A stretch of 64,000 nucleotides of DNA, taken from the NCBI GenBank assembly GCA_001600455.1, contig BCKC01000001.1, positions 7,137,418 to 7,201,417 of the forward strand. The letters are read 5' to 3'. The translations under genes were made by a program, and so were the position numbers. The notes below the pieces were generated by a model. It had not been told where the DNA came from. It saw nothing but the letters and a program-made list of their open reading frames with translations, and ran no database searches. This document shows, one piece after another, positions 23,747 to 33,109 of this stretch; within the stretch, counting starts at the first letter, position 1, and every line of letters begins with the position of its first letter. This stretch comes from Endocalyx cinctus. Lineage: Eukaryota > Ascomycota > Sordariomycetes > Amphisphaeriales > Apiosporaceae.

Positions 23747-24334
23747 ATGTCAACAATAGAAGTTCCCATAGCCCAATTTCAAACGGCGCCCCCTCTCCAA
23801 CCCTTCCTTATAACCCTTTCACAATACTTATCTCAACACCCATCTATATCGCATCTCATAGCGTCCAGCATCGTGATACGACGATCATCATCTTCTTCCG
23901 CCCCAAAAATTCTCCTCATCCAACGATCCGCCGAAGAATGGCACGCGCTCACATGGGAAACGCCCGGCGGGTCCGTCGACCCCGAGGACGCCTCGGTGCT
24001 GCACGGGGCGGCGCGGGAGCTCCGCGAGGAGGCCGGGTTGCTGGCGCGGACGATCCTGTCCATCGTTGATGATAAGAATAAGTTCGAATTCCCGGATACG
24101 GACGGGTCGCTTTGGCGGAAGCTTTCTTTTCTCGTGGATGTAGGCGATAGCAAGGACGAAAGTGCCTACAAAGTGACGCTGGACCCGAAGGAACACGCCG
24201 ATTACGTGTGGGCTTCGGAGGAGGAGGTCATGGCCGATAAGTGTGGGGAGAGGGAATTAAAGTGGACGAGTCCGGAACAGAAGAGGTCCGTATTAGAGGG
24301 GTTCAAGGTTTTTACTGCGAGGGAGGCGAATTGA
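23747..24334 (+). CDS. Nudix hydrolase
   Basis: A single exon of 195 residues starting at the ATG at 23747. The frame is open a little further upstream, but only from a GTG, so the ATG is preferred. Nudix enzymes hydrolyse nucleoside diphosphates linked to another moiety. The Nudix box lies at about residues 74-98: GGSVDPEDASVL, then HGAARELREEAGLL. The REL-REEAGL half with its metal-binding glutamates is intact. The spacing between the first Glu and the Arg-Glu pair is nine residues rather than the textbook seven, a pattern I associate with a group of fungal Nudix proteins. A beta strand (APKILLIQRSAEEW) precedes the box and WETPGG leads into it. The substrate cannot be predicted. It is convergent with the sugar permease gene 361 nt downstream. 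Confidence 0.9.
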   Translation: MSTIEVPIAQFQTAPPLQPFLITLSQYLSQHPSISHLIASSIVIRRSSSSSAPKILLIQRSAEEWHALTWETPGGSVDPEDASVLHGAARELREEAGLLARTILSIVDDKNKFEFPDTDGSLWRKLSFLVDVGDSKDESAYKVTLDPKEHADYVWASEEEVMADKCGERELKWTSPEQKRSVLEGFKVFTAREAN

Positions 24335-24695
24335 GAAAAGTCGTGAAAAGTTGCTCAACCCCCAAATCCCATTGAGTGGGATATATGGGATATGAGAAAT
24401 GGCATTATAATATTATGGCGATAATAATAATAATAATAATAATAAAAAAATTAAGTTGGTAATATCGTTTATACAACTCTTGAAATTGATGGCGTCAGCA
24501 AACCAAACTTTATATAAATCGGAATGTCGCGCTTATTTATCTCCAAGTATCTATCCAATTCAACATCAAGGCAGCGAAGGCTAGCCTATACCGACAGAGA
24601 AAAAACAAAAGTCGTTTATCATCAAAGCAAAGCACTAATCCTCGTATCCCATCACCACGATCTTCTTAAAAGAATCAAACATCCCCTCTCCACCG
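24335..24695. other. Convergent intergenic region (Nudix / sugar permease)
   Basis: A short region where two convergent transcripts end, so it should hold both 3' UTRs and polyadenylation sites. It contains an (ATA)n tract at 24420-24445. No gene is seen. Confidence 0.7.
24420..24445. repeat. (ATA)n microsatellite
   Basis: Trinucleotide ATA repeat ending in an A run, in the convergent intergenic region shortly after the Nudix stop codon. Confidence 0.9.
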
Positions 24696-26403
24696 TTACT
24701 TCTTCTCATCAGCGACAGGAGCAGCCGTAGCCGACTCCTCCATCTCCACGTCGGGAACCCTCTCATCCTTGATCACACCACCCTTCTCCTCATCATTGCG
24801 GCTCTGCAAGCCGATCTCGGTGGTCAAGAAAGCATCGGCGGGGATCCTGTAAGCGGGGACGAAGTTGACGGCGATCGCGTACGTCAAGGCGGCCACGAAG
24901 AACAGCAGCGGGACCAGCATAGCGAAGCCGGTACCCTTCGCGTCGGCCGCGACGCCCAGGATGGGAGGGACGACGGCGCCGCCCGAAACGCCGGCCACGA
25001 GCCACCCGGACCCGCGCTTGGTGTGCTTACCCAACCCGCGCATCCCCAGGGCGACGATGGTGGGGAAGCAGATGGACTCGAAGAAGAGGACGACGTACAG
25101 GAAGGCGACGCCCTTCCAGCCCCACTGGGTGATGGCCGGGGCGATGAAGACGGCGCACAGGGTCAAGAAGACGAGGAAGATCTTGCGCGGCATCACGTAC
25201 CGCATCACGAACGTGCCGGAGAACCTGCCGACGGCGAAGGCGGCCTGGGCACCGGCCAGGAGGCGCGAGGCGACCGGGTCGGTCGAGATGGGCTGAGTCT
25301 CGCGCACGTAGTTGATGAAGAAGCTGGCGATGGCGATCTGCGCGCCCGTGTAGCAGAACTGCGCGCCGGCGGCGTGGAAGAGCCGGTACTGCTTCCAGAA
25401 GGGCTTGTCGTCGGCGTTGGCATGTGTCTCGGTCGCCTGGAAGGCCATGTCGGCGTCGGTGATCTCGGGGATGTGGGACATGAAGAAGACGAAGGCCAGG
25501 AGGAAGACGAAGACGGCGATGGCGAGGTACACGAATTGCACGTTCCGCAGGGCCTCCTCCGCCGCCGCTTCGTCGTCACCGAAGGTGAAGAATACGTACG
25601 ACCCTAGCACTGGTGCGACGACCGTGCCGATCGCGTTGAACGCTTGCGACATGTTGATTCGGATCTCGGCGTACCGGGGAGGACCGCAAACTGTCAGGTG
25701 AAAAAGGTGTTTTTTGTTAGTGTATGTATCTTTTCATTTTCTCTTCGCAGGCCTGGTAACTTGAAAAAAAAAAAAGGTATGTTAAAATGAAAACTTACCC
25801 GTGATATACGGATTAGCGGCCGTCTCAAGCGATCCTAAGCCATTGCCAATGATGAAGATGGCGAAAACAAAGCCGGTGAAGGATTTAACAAGGATACAGG
25901 GCCAAGCGACCAAAGCTCCAATACCTATATTCTCTTGGGTCAGTTTTTAATTCCTTTCAATAAGACGTATCCAATCACAGCAACAAACATACCATATAGA
26001 CATAATCCCCAAATAAAGGTCGCGCGGTAGCCGTAATGTCTCAGGATCCAATTGGCATGACCCAAAGATGCGAGAGGGTAAGCTCTAATTGTTGTTTTTG
26101 AATTACGCGTCAGTAAAACCACCAATTCTTTCTTTTTCTCCTCAATTGAATAAGAAAAGAAAATTCATACCCGAAATAAGCAGCCTGGAGACCCGACGAC
26201 CTCGCCTTGGTGATGTCGAGACTGTTCTGAAAGTGCTTGTTCAAGGTGTCGAGAAGACCGTACGAGAATCCCCAAAGAAAGAAGAGGATGGTGACGAGGG
26301 CAATGGGGATGATCGATTCCCGGAGCGTGAGTTCGGAGGCGTTGGTACGCTTGTCGTCTCTAGCCTTGAGGGAACGAGCCTTAAAGAAACTCTTTAGACC
26401 CAT
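24696..26403 (-). CDS. FucP-like major facilitator sugar permease (fucose/glucose/galactose type)
   Basis: Four exons, complement of 24696-25690, 25799-25924, 25993-26084 and 26171-26403, give 481 residues with continuous phase. The N-terminal half contains the helix VTILFFLWGFSYGLLDTLN followed by KHFQNSLDITKARSSGLQAA, characteristic of the fucose permease (FucP) branch of the MFS. Another helix has GNGLGSLETAANPYIT with its NPY element, and GPPRYAEIRINMSQAFN follows. About twelve hydrophobic segments are present in total. The C-terminal tail is hydrophilic and acidic. The protein is expected in the plasma membrane as a proton-coupled monosaccharide importer; the actual sugar is not determined by the sequence. 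A TTACGTAA palindrome lies about 230 nt upstream of the start. Confidence 0.93.
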
Positions 26404-28068
26404 TCTCGTCGTCTCCTGTTTTCTCTCCCTACAAATAAAACAAAAGAATTGCAGTAGTAAAATTACGTCAAAAGGTTAAGGTCGGATTGAAGGAATTTCA
26501 AAGGGGAGAGACCAAAAAAAGTGAAACAGAACAGAACCCGAGAATCTGGAAGAGATCATGGACTTCCCACCATAACCGTTTATTTATATGAATAGGAAAA
26601 GGAATAAACCAGATGATGATTATCAGGTGTTACGTAAAGAATATAAAGTTACAAGTATGGTTACCTTGGAAGAGAGGCAGTTCCCCGACTCTTTATGATA
26701 GTCTGCTTTGCCCATCATTTCTTTGCGCAGAACCAGTCAGATTTCCCAATTCCAATACATGGATGTTACCATTTATCTTACACAATCACGCATGAATATT
26801 TGTCCCACCCGTCTCCTTCTAGGTATTCTATCCTATCCTGACTGCTATTATGGACTTGCTTCGATGGGGAAATAATACCCACCATTACCCCGTCTCCATT
26901 CTTCCCTCTTCAAGAAAACTCCACATGAAATCTCTAGACCTGGGGTACGCTACAAAAGCTATTAAGCGGGATGCGGGGGAAGTCAGGGGTATTTTCCACC
27001 GTCCATTGGCGTGGAGAATGGAGAGAATGGAGGGAATGGAGAAGTTAAAAGACGGGGTAACTGACACTACACTATGTACACTACATAGTACACAACTTCT
27101 CTCGACGCCTGCTCCTTGAATTACCCCGAGAATACCGAATACGGCTGTATGGGTCCTCGTTTTACCAACAAGATGGCAACTCATTTCCCAATTCATCATT
27201 GGCTATTCTTTCTTTTTATCGCATCATGTCTTTACCATGTCACGCGTGTAATATAACGTATATGCGATGTAACCTATTTTTACGTTGTTGGCGCGGCCGA
27301 ACCCATTTCTCACCGATAAGGTTTTTTTTTCTTCCTCTCCGCCTTTTTCTCTGTCTGTATCTCTTTTAAGGATAGAGCCTGGATCCTTGATTGACACTCT
27401 CTCCATACTCCATACTTACCCTCCCAAGAAAAAGCCCAAGACTTAAAACGTACGTGCGTCAATTTACGGCATCTGTTTTAGGCAGATAATAAACCAGAAC
27501 TGCAAGACAAGAAAAGAAGCACGATCGGGGACCACTTAATTACTTCGTCATGTGATGGTAAAATAAAGAATCTCGGATAAATCTTCTGGCGAGAATATAC
27601 ATATACGTACGTAAAGTGCTTTGTTTTTGTCGATCTGCTGGAGCCTCAAAGTTTCAGCTTGACCTTGGTTTTGATTCAAGGTTCTTGCATGGTCGATCGT
27701 GATCCCGGTAATAGCTGTACCTAATAAATCTTTCCCTTGTCATAGGATGACGAAATAAACATGGGAGAGACAGTCCTGACAGCGTCAAGTATGTTAACTA
27801 ACCTAGAGACTATGGATCATTTGTTATATTTTACTAATTAGTAGTAATAATAACTGTAATATTTACCTGACTTTTTAAGCTCCAAACATTCAGTAGACTC
27901 ATTCGATATATGTATGTAAGAGCTCCTAAAATGAAAAGTGCACTAGTTCAATATATTTTTATTTTCTTTTATTTTGGTCAACGCTCATAAAACATAATAA
28001 AAAGCCTATTATATAAATATAGCCAATAATGCTACTGCTTAAGTGTCATTTTAGACACCACTCTCACC
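26404..28068. other. Intergenic region upstream of the sugar permease
   Basis: About 1.7 kb without a gene. It contains the permease promoter with a TTACGTAA palindrome at 26632-26639, an inverted CTATGTAC/CATAGTAC element near 27072-27090, CT-rich tracts near 27320-27360 and AT-rich sequence towards the 3' end of the metal-transporter gene. Confidence 0.6.
26632..26639. promoter_or_regulatory. TTACGTAA palindrome (possible bZIP/Yap-type site)
   Basis: A perfect eight-base palindrome about 230 nt upstream of the FucP-like permease start. Fungal Yap/CREB-like bZIP proteins bind TTACGTAA-type sites. A single eight-mer can occur by chance, so the assignment is weak. Confidence 0.3.
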
Positions 28069-29523
28069 TTACAGGTCCTTCTTAACAGCATGCTCCGGCT
28101 TATGCGTCGTCTCGTAATCAACGTGTACATAAGCTCTTTCCACGTCCGGTAGATCCTCCAGCTTGATCTGCAGCTCCTCGGCGACGTCGTGGGTGAACCT
28201 TAGGGAAGCGTCCGGGTCCATGACGACGTCGACCTCGGCGATGAGGCGGGGGCCCGAGTGGTAGACACGAACGGTATCGATACCGCGGATGACGGTGGGC
28301 GCGTGGGTGAGACATACGTAGGTGATGAGCTGCTGCATCTCGACGCTCGCCACGACGCCCACGAGCAGCATGAACTCCTTGATGGCCGTGCGCAGCCAGA
28401 TGCACGTGATCAACACCGACAGAAGGATAGCGCCGAGGGGGTCGATCCACCAGGCGAGTTTGGAGCCTCCGACCGAGGTGAGGACACCGAACCCGTTAAT
28501 CAGCAGGTCGTTCCGGTGGTCTTGCCATAAGATATCCACTTGGCTGTACTTGTCCTTGATGCCCCAGCAGTAGAAGAACAGACCCAGTTTCGTGCCGAAA
28601 GCGATGACTACGGCGATGACGGATGGCAGGTGGAAATCGTTGGTGGTATCGCCCGAGTGGAGACGGGTGTTAATTTCCTCGGCGGAGAAGGCGATCAAAA
28701 TCAACGAGACGGAGATCATGATGAAGCAAAAGCTGATGTTACCGGCGGTCTCAAGGCGGGCCCTTCCGGACGGGTACCGCGAAGGGTCCACCCGGCCCAC
28801 GGCTCGGTTGCTGAGGATAAGGGTCAAGTTACTGAGAGGATCGAAGACGGAGTCGGCGGCGGTGGTAAACAGAGACAACGAGCCCGAAGAGATGGCACCG
28901 TAGAGTTGTAAAATGGATAGCACGATATTAGCGCCGAAAGATCCGTAGACGGCGATCTGATGGCGCAGATGATCCTCGCCGGCCTCGGTCTTGGCATCCT
29001 CGCGGTGCTCTTCCACCGTCTTGAGCAAGCGCTCGATGGTCTCGTTCTGGGTGCGATAAAAGTCCTCGACCTTGTAGGCCTTGCGCTTTCGCACGAGACC
29101 AAAATTATCGCTCTTCTTAGCGCCAGGAGGGCCGGGAGCGGTGGCGTCTCGCTTTCTCGAAGTGTTCGCCTTGATTTCGGACAGCTGCTCGTCCGTTTTG
29201 AAGGCGGATTGCAGGTTGTAAGGGTCTCCCCCTCGATACCGGGCACTTCCAGACTGCGATTCAACATCAGTTCCCTGGGCGGATATATGCCTCGATACGG
29301 GTTGATGTTGGTCGGCGTCATCATTTTCGGCGGGTTCTACGCCTGTGCTGGTGGCGTTATTAAGCTGGGTATGAGAAGTGTGGGCGGGAGGCAGAGGAGT
29401 GTGGACATGGGAAGATCGAGGAGTTCCAATTCGAGAGGGGGTACTGGCACGTGAGGAATCGTGATGTTGGAGGTGGAAGGGATGCGGATGCATCGTAATG
29501 GTACTGGAAAGGTCGGGTTCCAT
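28069..29523 (-). CDS. Cation diffusion facilitator (Mn/Fe-type metal transporter)
   Basis: A single exon of 484 residues. After a hydrophilic, Ser/His-rich N-terminal region of about 185 residues come six transmembrane segments (about 190-390). The first metal motif is AADSVFDP (D224, D228) and the second is QDHRND (D335, D339 with H336). DxxxD paired with (D/H)xxxD is typical of Mn- and Fe-transporting CDFs rather than the HxxxD of zinc CDFs. The C-terminal part (about 395-470), with IDTVRVYHSGPRLIAEVDVV, is the cytosolic dimerisation domain. It should export divalent metal from the cytosol into an organelle or out of the cell by proton antiport. Full length, no introns needed. Confidence 0.94.
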   Translation of the reverse strand: MEPDLSSTITMHPHPFHLQHHDSSRASTPSRIGTPRSSHVHTPLPPAHTSHTQLNNATSTGVEPAENDDADQHQPVSRHISAQGTDVESQSGSARYRGGDPYNLQSAFKTDEQLSEIKANTSRKRDATAPGPPGAKKSDNFGLVRKRKAYKVEDFYRTQNETIERLLKTVEEHREDAKTEAGEDHLRHQIAVYGSFGANIVLSILQLYGAISSGSLSLFTTAADSVFDPLSNLTLILSNRAVGRVDPSRYPSGRARLETAGNISFCFIMISVSLILIAFSAEEINTRLHSGDTTNDFHLPSVIAVVIAFGTKLGLFFYCWGIKDKYSQVDILWQDHRNDLLINGFGVLTSVGGSKLAWWIDPLGAILLSVLITCIWLRTAIKEFMLLVGVVASVEMQQLITYVCLTHAPTVIRGIDTVRVYHSGPRLIAEVDVVMDPDASLRFTHDVAEELQIKLEDLPDVERAYVHVDYETTHKPEHAVKKDL

Positions 29524-31546
29524 AATTTGTTTCTTGTTTCTTGTTTCACTTAGATATCGGTATATTCGCGTTTCTAGGACTTAAGAGAAGAAAAGGGACA
29601 TAAAACAGTACGATTAAGAATTAGAAGTTAAAATAAAATAGAAAATGAATCAAAGATCAATGAATGAAAAAAGTATCATAGAATATAACGAGCTCAATAT
29701 AATGAATGCGTTGGTCAGCGGAGACGAGATAAGATTAAAGGTTACTACACTTCAAGAGGCAAGAGGCAAACAGGTTAAAGTGATAGAGGGATAGAGTGAT
29801 GGAGGCTTGGTAGAGCACATGGGGAGTTTACTCGATTTAATTGGATTAAAGATTATAAGATTAGTGTATTTGAAGTTTTTTTTTCTTCTTTTTTTTCTTT
29901 TTGGCTTGATTAGTTTTCCACGGGTTTTCGTCAGCAAATACTCCATAGATAAACGCCTCTTCGCCTGGGCATCTCCTTGGGGCCTCCTATGGAATGATCC
30001 TACGTGTAAGTTTAAGATGACGGGGACCACCGTTATTAGGTTGAGGAGCTAGAAGTCAATAACATCTTATTGTGTCCACGGGTATTACCTAGTATTAAAC
30101 CTATTGAAGATGATCAAATCATTTATTCTCGTAAGAAAACAAGGGAAAGCCTTCGATTCAGAATGAATCATTGCTCATATTTTAAAAGACTAGTTTAAAC
30201 ACATCTCGTCTTTTGTGAAATGAGGTATTTCAAATACGAAGACCGAAAGTAGTTCAAGATAGGGAGAGAGCTTATCACGTAGGAGGGTGTGGCACGGTAG
30301 TGTAGGAAGTGAGGAGGCGAAGTGAGGAGGCAAAGGGAAGAAGAAGAAAAAAAAAAAGAAAAAGGCATCTTAGGAAAATCCATTTATTTGATCCAATCAT
30401 AATCGAAGTATTGTAATATGGGGTAGACCAAAGCCAATAGGAAAATTTGATAAGAGAGCAAGATTCGTTTGGGTCGAGATAATTAGATATAGTGCTATAT
30501 GAGGTCATCCAATTTAAACAGATAAGCTCCCTCCATACCCCCAAAACAATACTTGTAATAAGAAGCTGTCGTTAAACTTAATTACTTAAAGCTATCATAT
30601 TCCAATAAAGGGAAGATCGTCTTCAAACGTTTATACTACTGTGCAAGTACAGTAGATATCGAGCGCCAAGGAATATGACCGGGGTGGGATAAGTGCCGTA
30701 ATAATAAAATAAGTTAATTAAGTACTCTGTACTTAGATATTTAGCAGTAATTGTTAGAATGAAACGTACCATTCCAGAGTTACTACTACACTTGCTCAGG
30801 TGCTGAGTACTTGAACAGGAACAAAACCGAAGACTCTGTATTTCGGTGTCTAAAAACTTGTTGATCAAACCAAAACTAACTAACTACCTAGGTAGTTATA
30901 GACTTCTCACAATCTCACAAATTAAGTATACTAATGGCTCTGAGTTAGCCAGCCGGCTATACGTCACTTAGCACTGCCACATACCGAGAGTACGTACCCT
31001 ATGGAGCGGGCAGTAAGAGCCTAACTACCTAGGTAAACCCCTAAGCAGGTACCTAAACTACTTTATACTGAAAGAGGTAAGCTTCTAGCCTACAGAAGGG
31101 CCTAACTACCTAGTTAAGCTCTCTAGATACTGTACGAAAGTAGTCAGGGTCAAATGTAAATTTCATTTATTTCTTCAGAGAAAAGAGAAACCAGGATTAG
31201 TAAAGACTTCGCATTACCAGGTTATATACTTAAGTAGCTATGTTGTTGGATTCTGAGAATTTATCTCCCGCTTTAAAGTTGATATACAGCACAACAATAG
31301 TCTTGATAGAACCTTCCATTCCCAGCTCAGAACCATCCCTACAAAGGCTCAATGCATAGCGTGGAATTACCGGTATCTTCTTAAGGGACTGGTAATAATA
31401 ATAAATATACTGTGTATAAATAAGTAAAGAGACTCTGGGTTAAGCTAAGCCGATATCCCTCGCTTTGATGTTTCTAGTATACCCAGATACGTGTATAGTA
31501 TTATCGTAGGGTCTACTCTGTACTATCCTTCAGCTACTCCAAAAAT
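29524..31546. other. Intergenic region containing a dispersed-repeat copy
   Basis: The left part is the promoter of the CDF gene. The right part holds one copy of a diverged repeat (30803-30985) also found near 63 kb, and several CTAACTACCTAGGTA-like motifs at about 30877, 31021 and 31101. No coding potential is evident. Confidence 0.6.
30803..30985 (+). repeat. Dispersed repeat, copy A
   Basis: Shares an ordered series of blocks with 62969-63145 in the same orientation: AAACCGAAGA, AACTTGTTGAT, AACTAACTA, AATTAAGTA and CTATACGT, then GCACTGCCACA against GCACCGCCACA. Differences include several C/T transitions. There is no open frame of note. It is probably a decayed transposable-element fragment or solo terminal repeat. 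Confidence 0.75.
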
Positions 31547-33109
31547 TTACGATTCCTGCGGTCCGTCTAGAGCGCCTTGATGCGCCTTAATCGGCTGCGG
31601 CCCCTGTACATAATCAAAATGTCCCAGAAAACTCTGGACCAATGTATCGCCGGGCCCCTTTGGCACCTGACCACCCAACCCGAAAGTCTTATGCGGACAT
31701 CCGGCATCGAAATCATACCCTTTCTCGATATCCGCTATATCTTTGGCGTCGAGTCTCACCGAGAGTGCCTCGACGTTCGCTTTTAGTTGCTCCGTTTTAC
31801 GACCGCCTAAAATAGGGAAGATGTAGGCCGCCTGTGAAATATTGTGTTAGAATTTCGGATTGGTCAAGTACGACTTTTTAAGATGGGAAATATACGTGTA
31901 TCCATATATATTAAGGATACTTTGAACTCCTGAAATCTGATTAACTTACCTTATGCATCACGTATGCAATCGCCACCGCGTATACCGATACTCCTAACCT
32001 CTTTGCCACGCCGTCCAAAGCCTCGGATACTCTCGCCTCCTTTCCGCTTAACCTGAATGGTGTGTTGAGACTACTTTTCTCCTTTTCGGAGCCGGGAGTT
32101 CTAAGGTAACCTAATTCATGAACACGCGCATTCCCAGTTTTAGCAAGTACTTAAGTAATTAAGCGTAAACGTCCTATCTCGAAATTATCACCGCCATATA
32201 CCGAAAAGGGGGCGGACTTACCTCTTCCCATCGTGCGAAATACGTGAATAGCCATCCCCTGGTCTAGACACATGGGTATGATGTCTCTCTCCAAATCACG
32301 CGTCTGCGCCGAGTATTCTCCCTGGTAGACCGAAAACTGACGCAGGCCGTGCTGTCGCGCGTAGCAGTTGGCTTTTACTACCACCCACGCCGGCGCGTTG
32401 CAGATGCCGAGGTACAGCACCTTGCGCTGCTGCACCAGAGAATATAGGCCGTGCATCAACTCGGGTATATCGATAGAATAGTCCCAGAAGTGGACGAAGT
32501 ACTGATAGTTTGATAGGCCCGAAATATTAGCCATAAAAACGGGGGAAAAAAGAATTCAGGTTCATGCTCCTTACAATATCGATATAGTCGGTCTGCAACC
32601 GTCTCAAACTGTTCTCAAACGAAATCCGCAGGCTCTTCGTGCTCGGGCCAGCGTAGTTACTTATCAACCCACCGCTCTCCGGTGAGAGATGGCCGTACTT
32701 GGTCGAGATAACCATCTCGTCGCGGTTTCCACGAGCTTTCATCCACTCCCCGATCCACTCCTCGCTTTGGCCTTCCTGGTACGCATTGGCGGTGTCGATG
32801 AAATTTCCCCCTAGGTCGTAGAACATGTCCAGCAGCTCGAAGGCCGCCTCGTGTGTGCATTCTTCTAGCATCCCCGCTTGTTTGGTACCGAGGCCTGTTT
32901 TCGTGTTGTCATAGTGCTGATTAGTATGAAATATCGACGGGCAAAGTTGGTGGGCGGACAGCAATGGTTTAACAAGCTAGCTCTATCTAGGTATACTTAC
33001 TCATCCCTCCTAGACATAAAGGGCTCACGCGGATACCTGCCGAAGGCGCCAGGAGACGATGGCGTCCCAGTAGGCTCTTAGGCACGGGGGCGCTGGAAGC
33101 GAAAGACAT
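31547..33109 (-). CDS. Aldo-keto reductase, aryl-alcohol dehydrogenase type
   Basis: Five exons, complement of 31547-31831, 31950-32110, 32222-32501, 32575-32894 and 33001-33109, give 384 residues with continuous phase, the usual size for fungal aryl-alcohol dehydrogenases. The catalytic tetrad is complete: D70 and Y75 in [11 protein letters not shown]102 in VISTKYG, and H147 in YFVHFWDY. The NADP-binding C-terminal portion has [20 protein letters not shown]. These enzymes reduce aldehydes, often aromatic, to alcohols with NADPH in the cytosol. The loop following residue 236 ([20 protein letters not shown]) is shorter than and different from the usual GRFxT-containing segment. Its frame is nevertheless open through the exon and phase-consistent, so I keep it. 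Confidence 0.9.
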
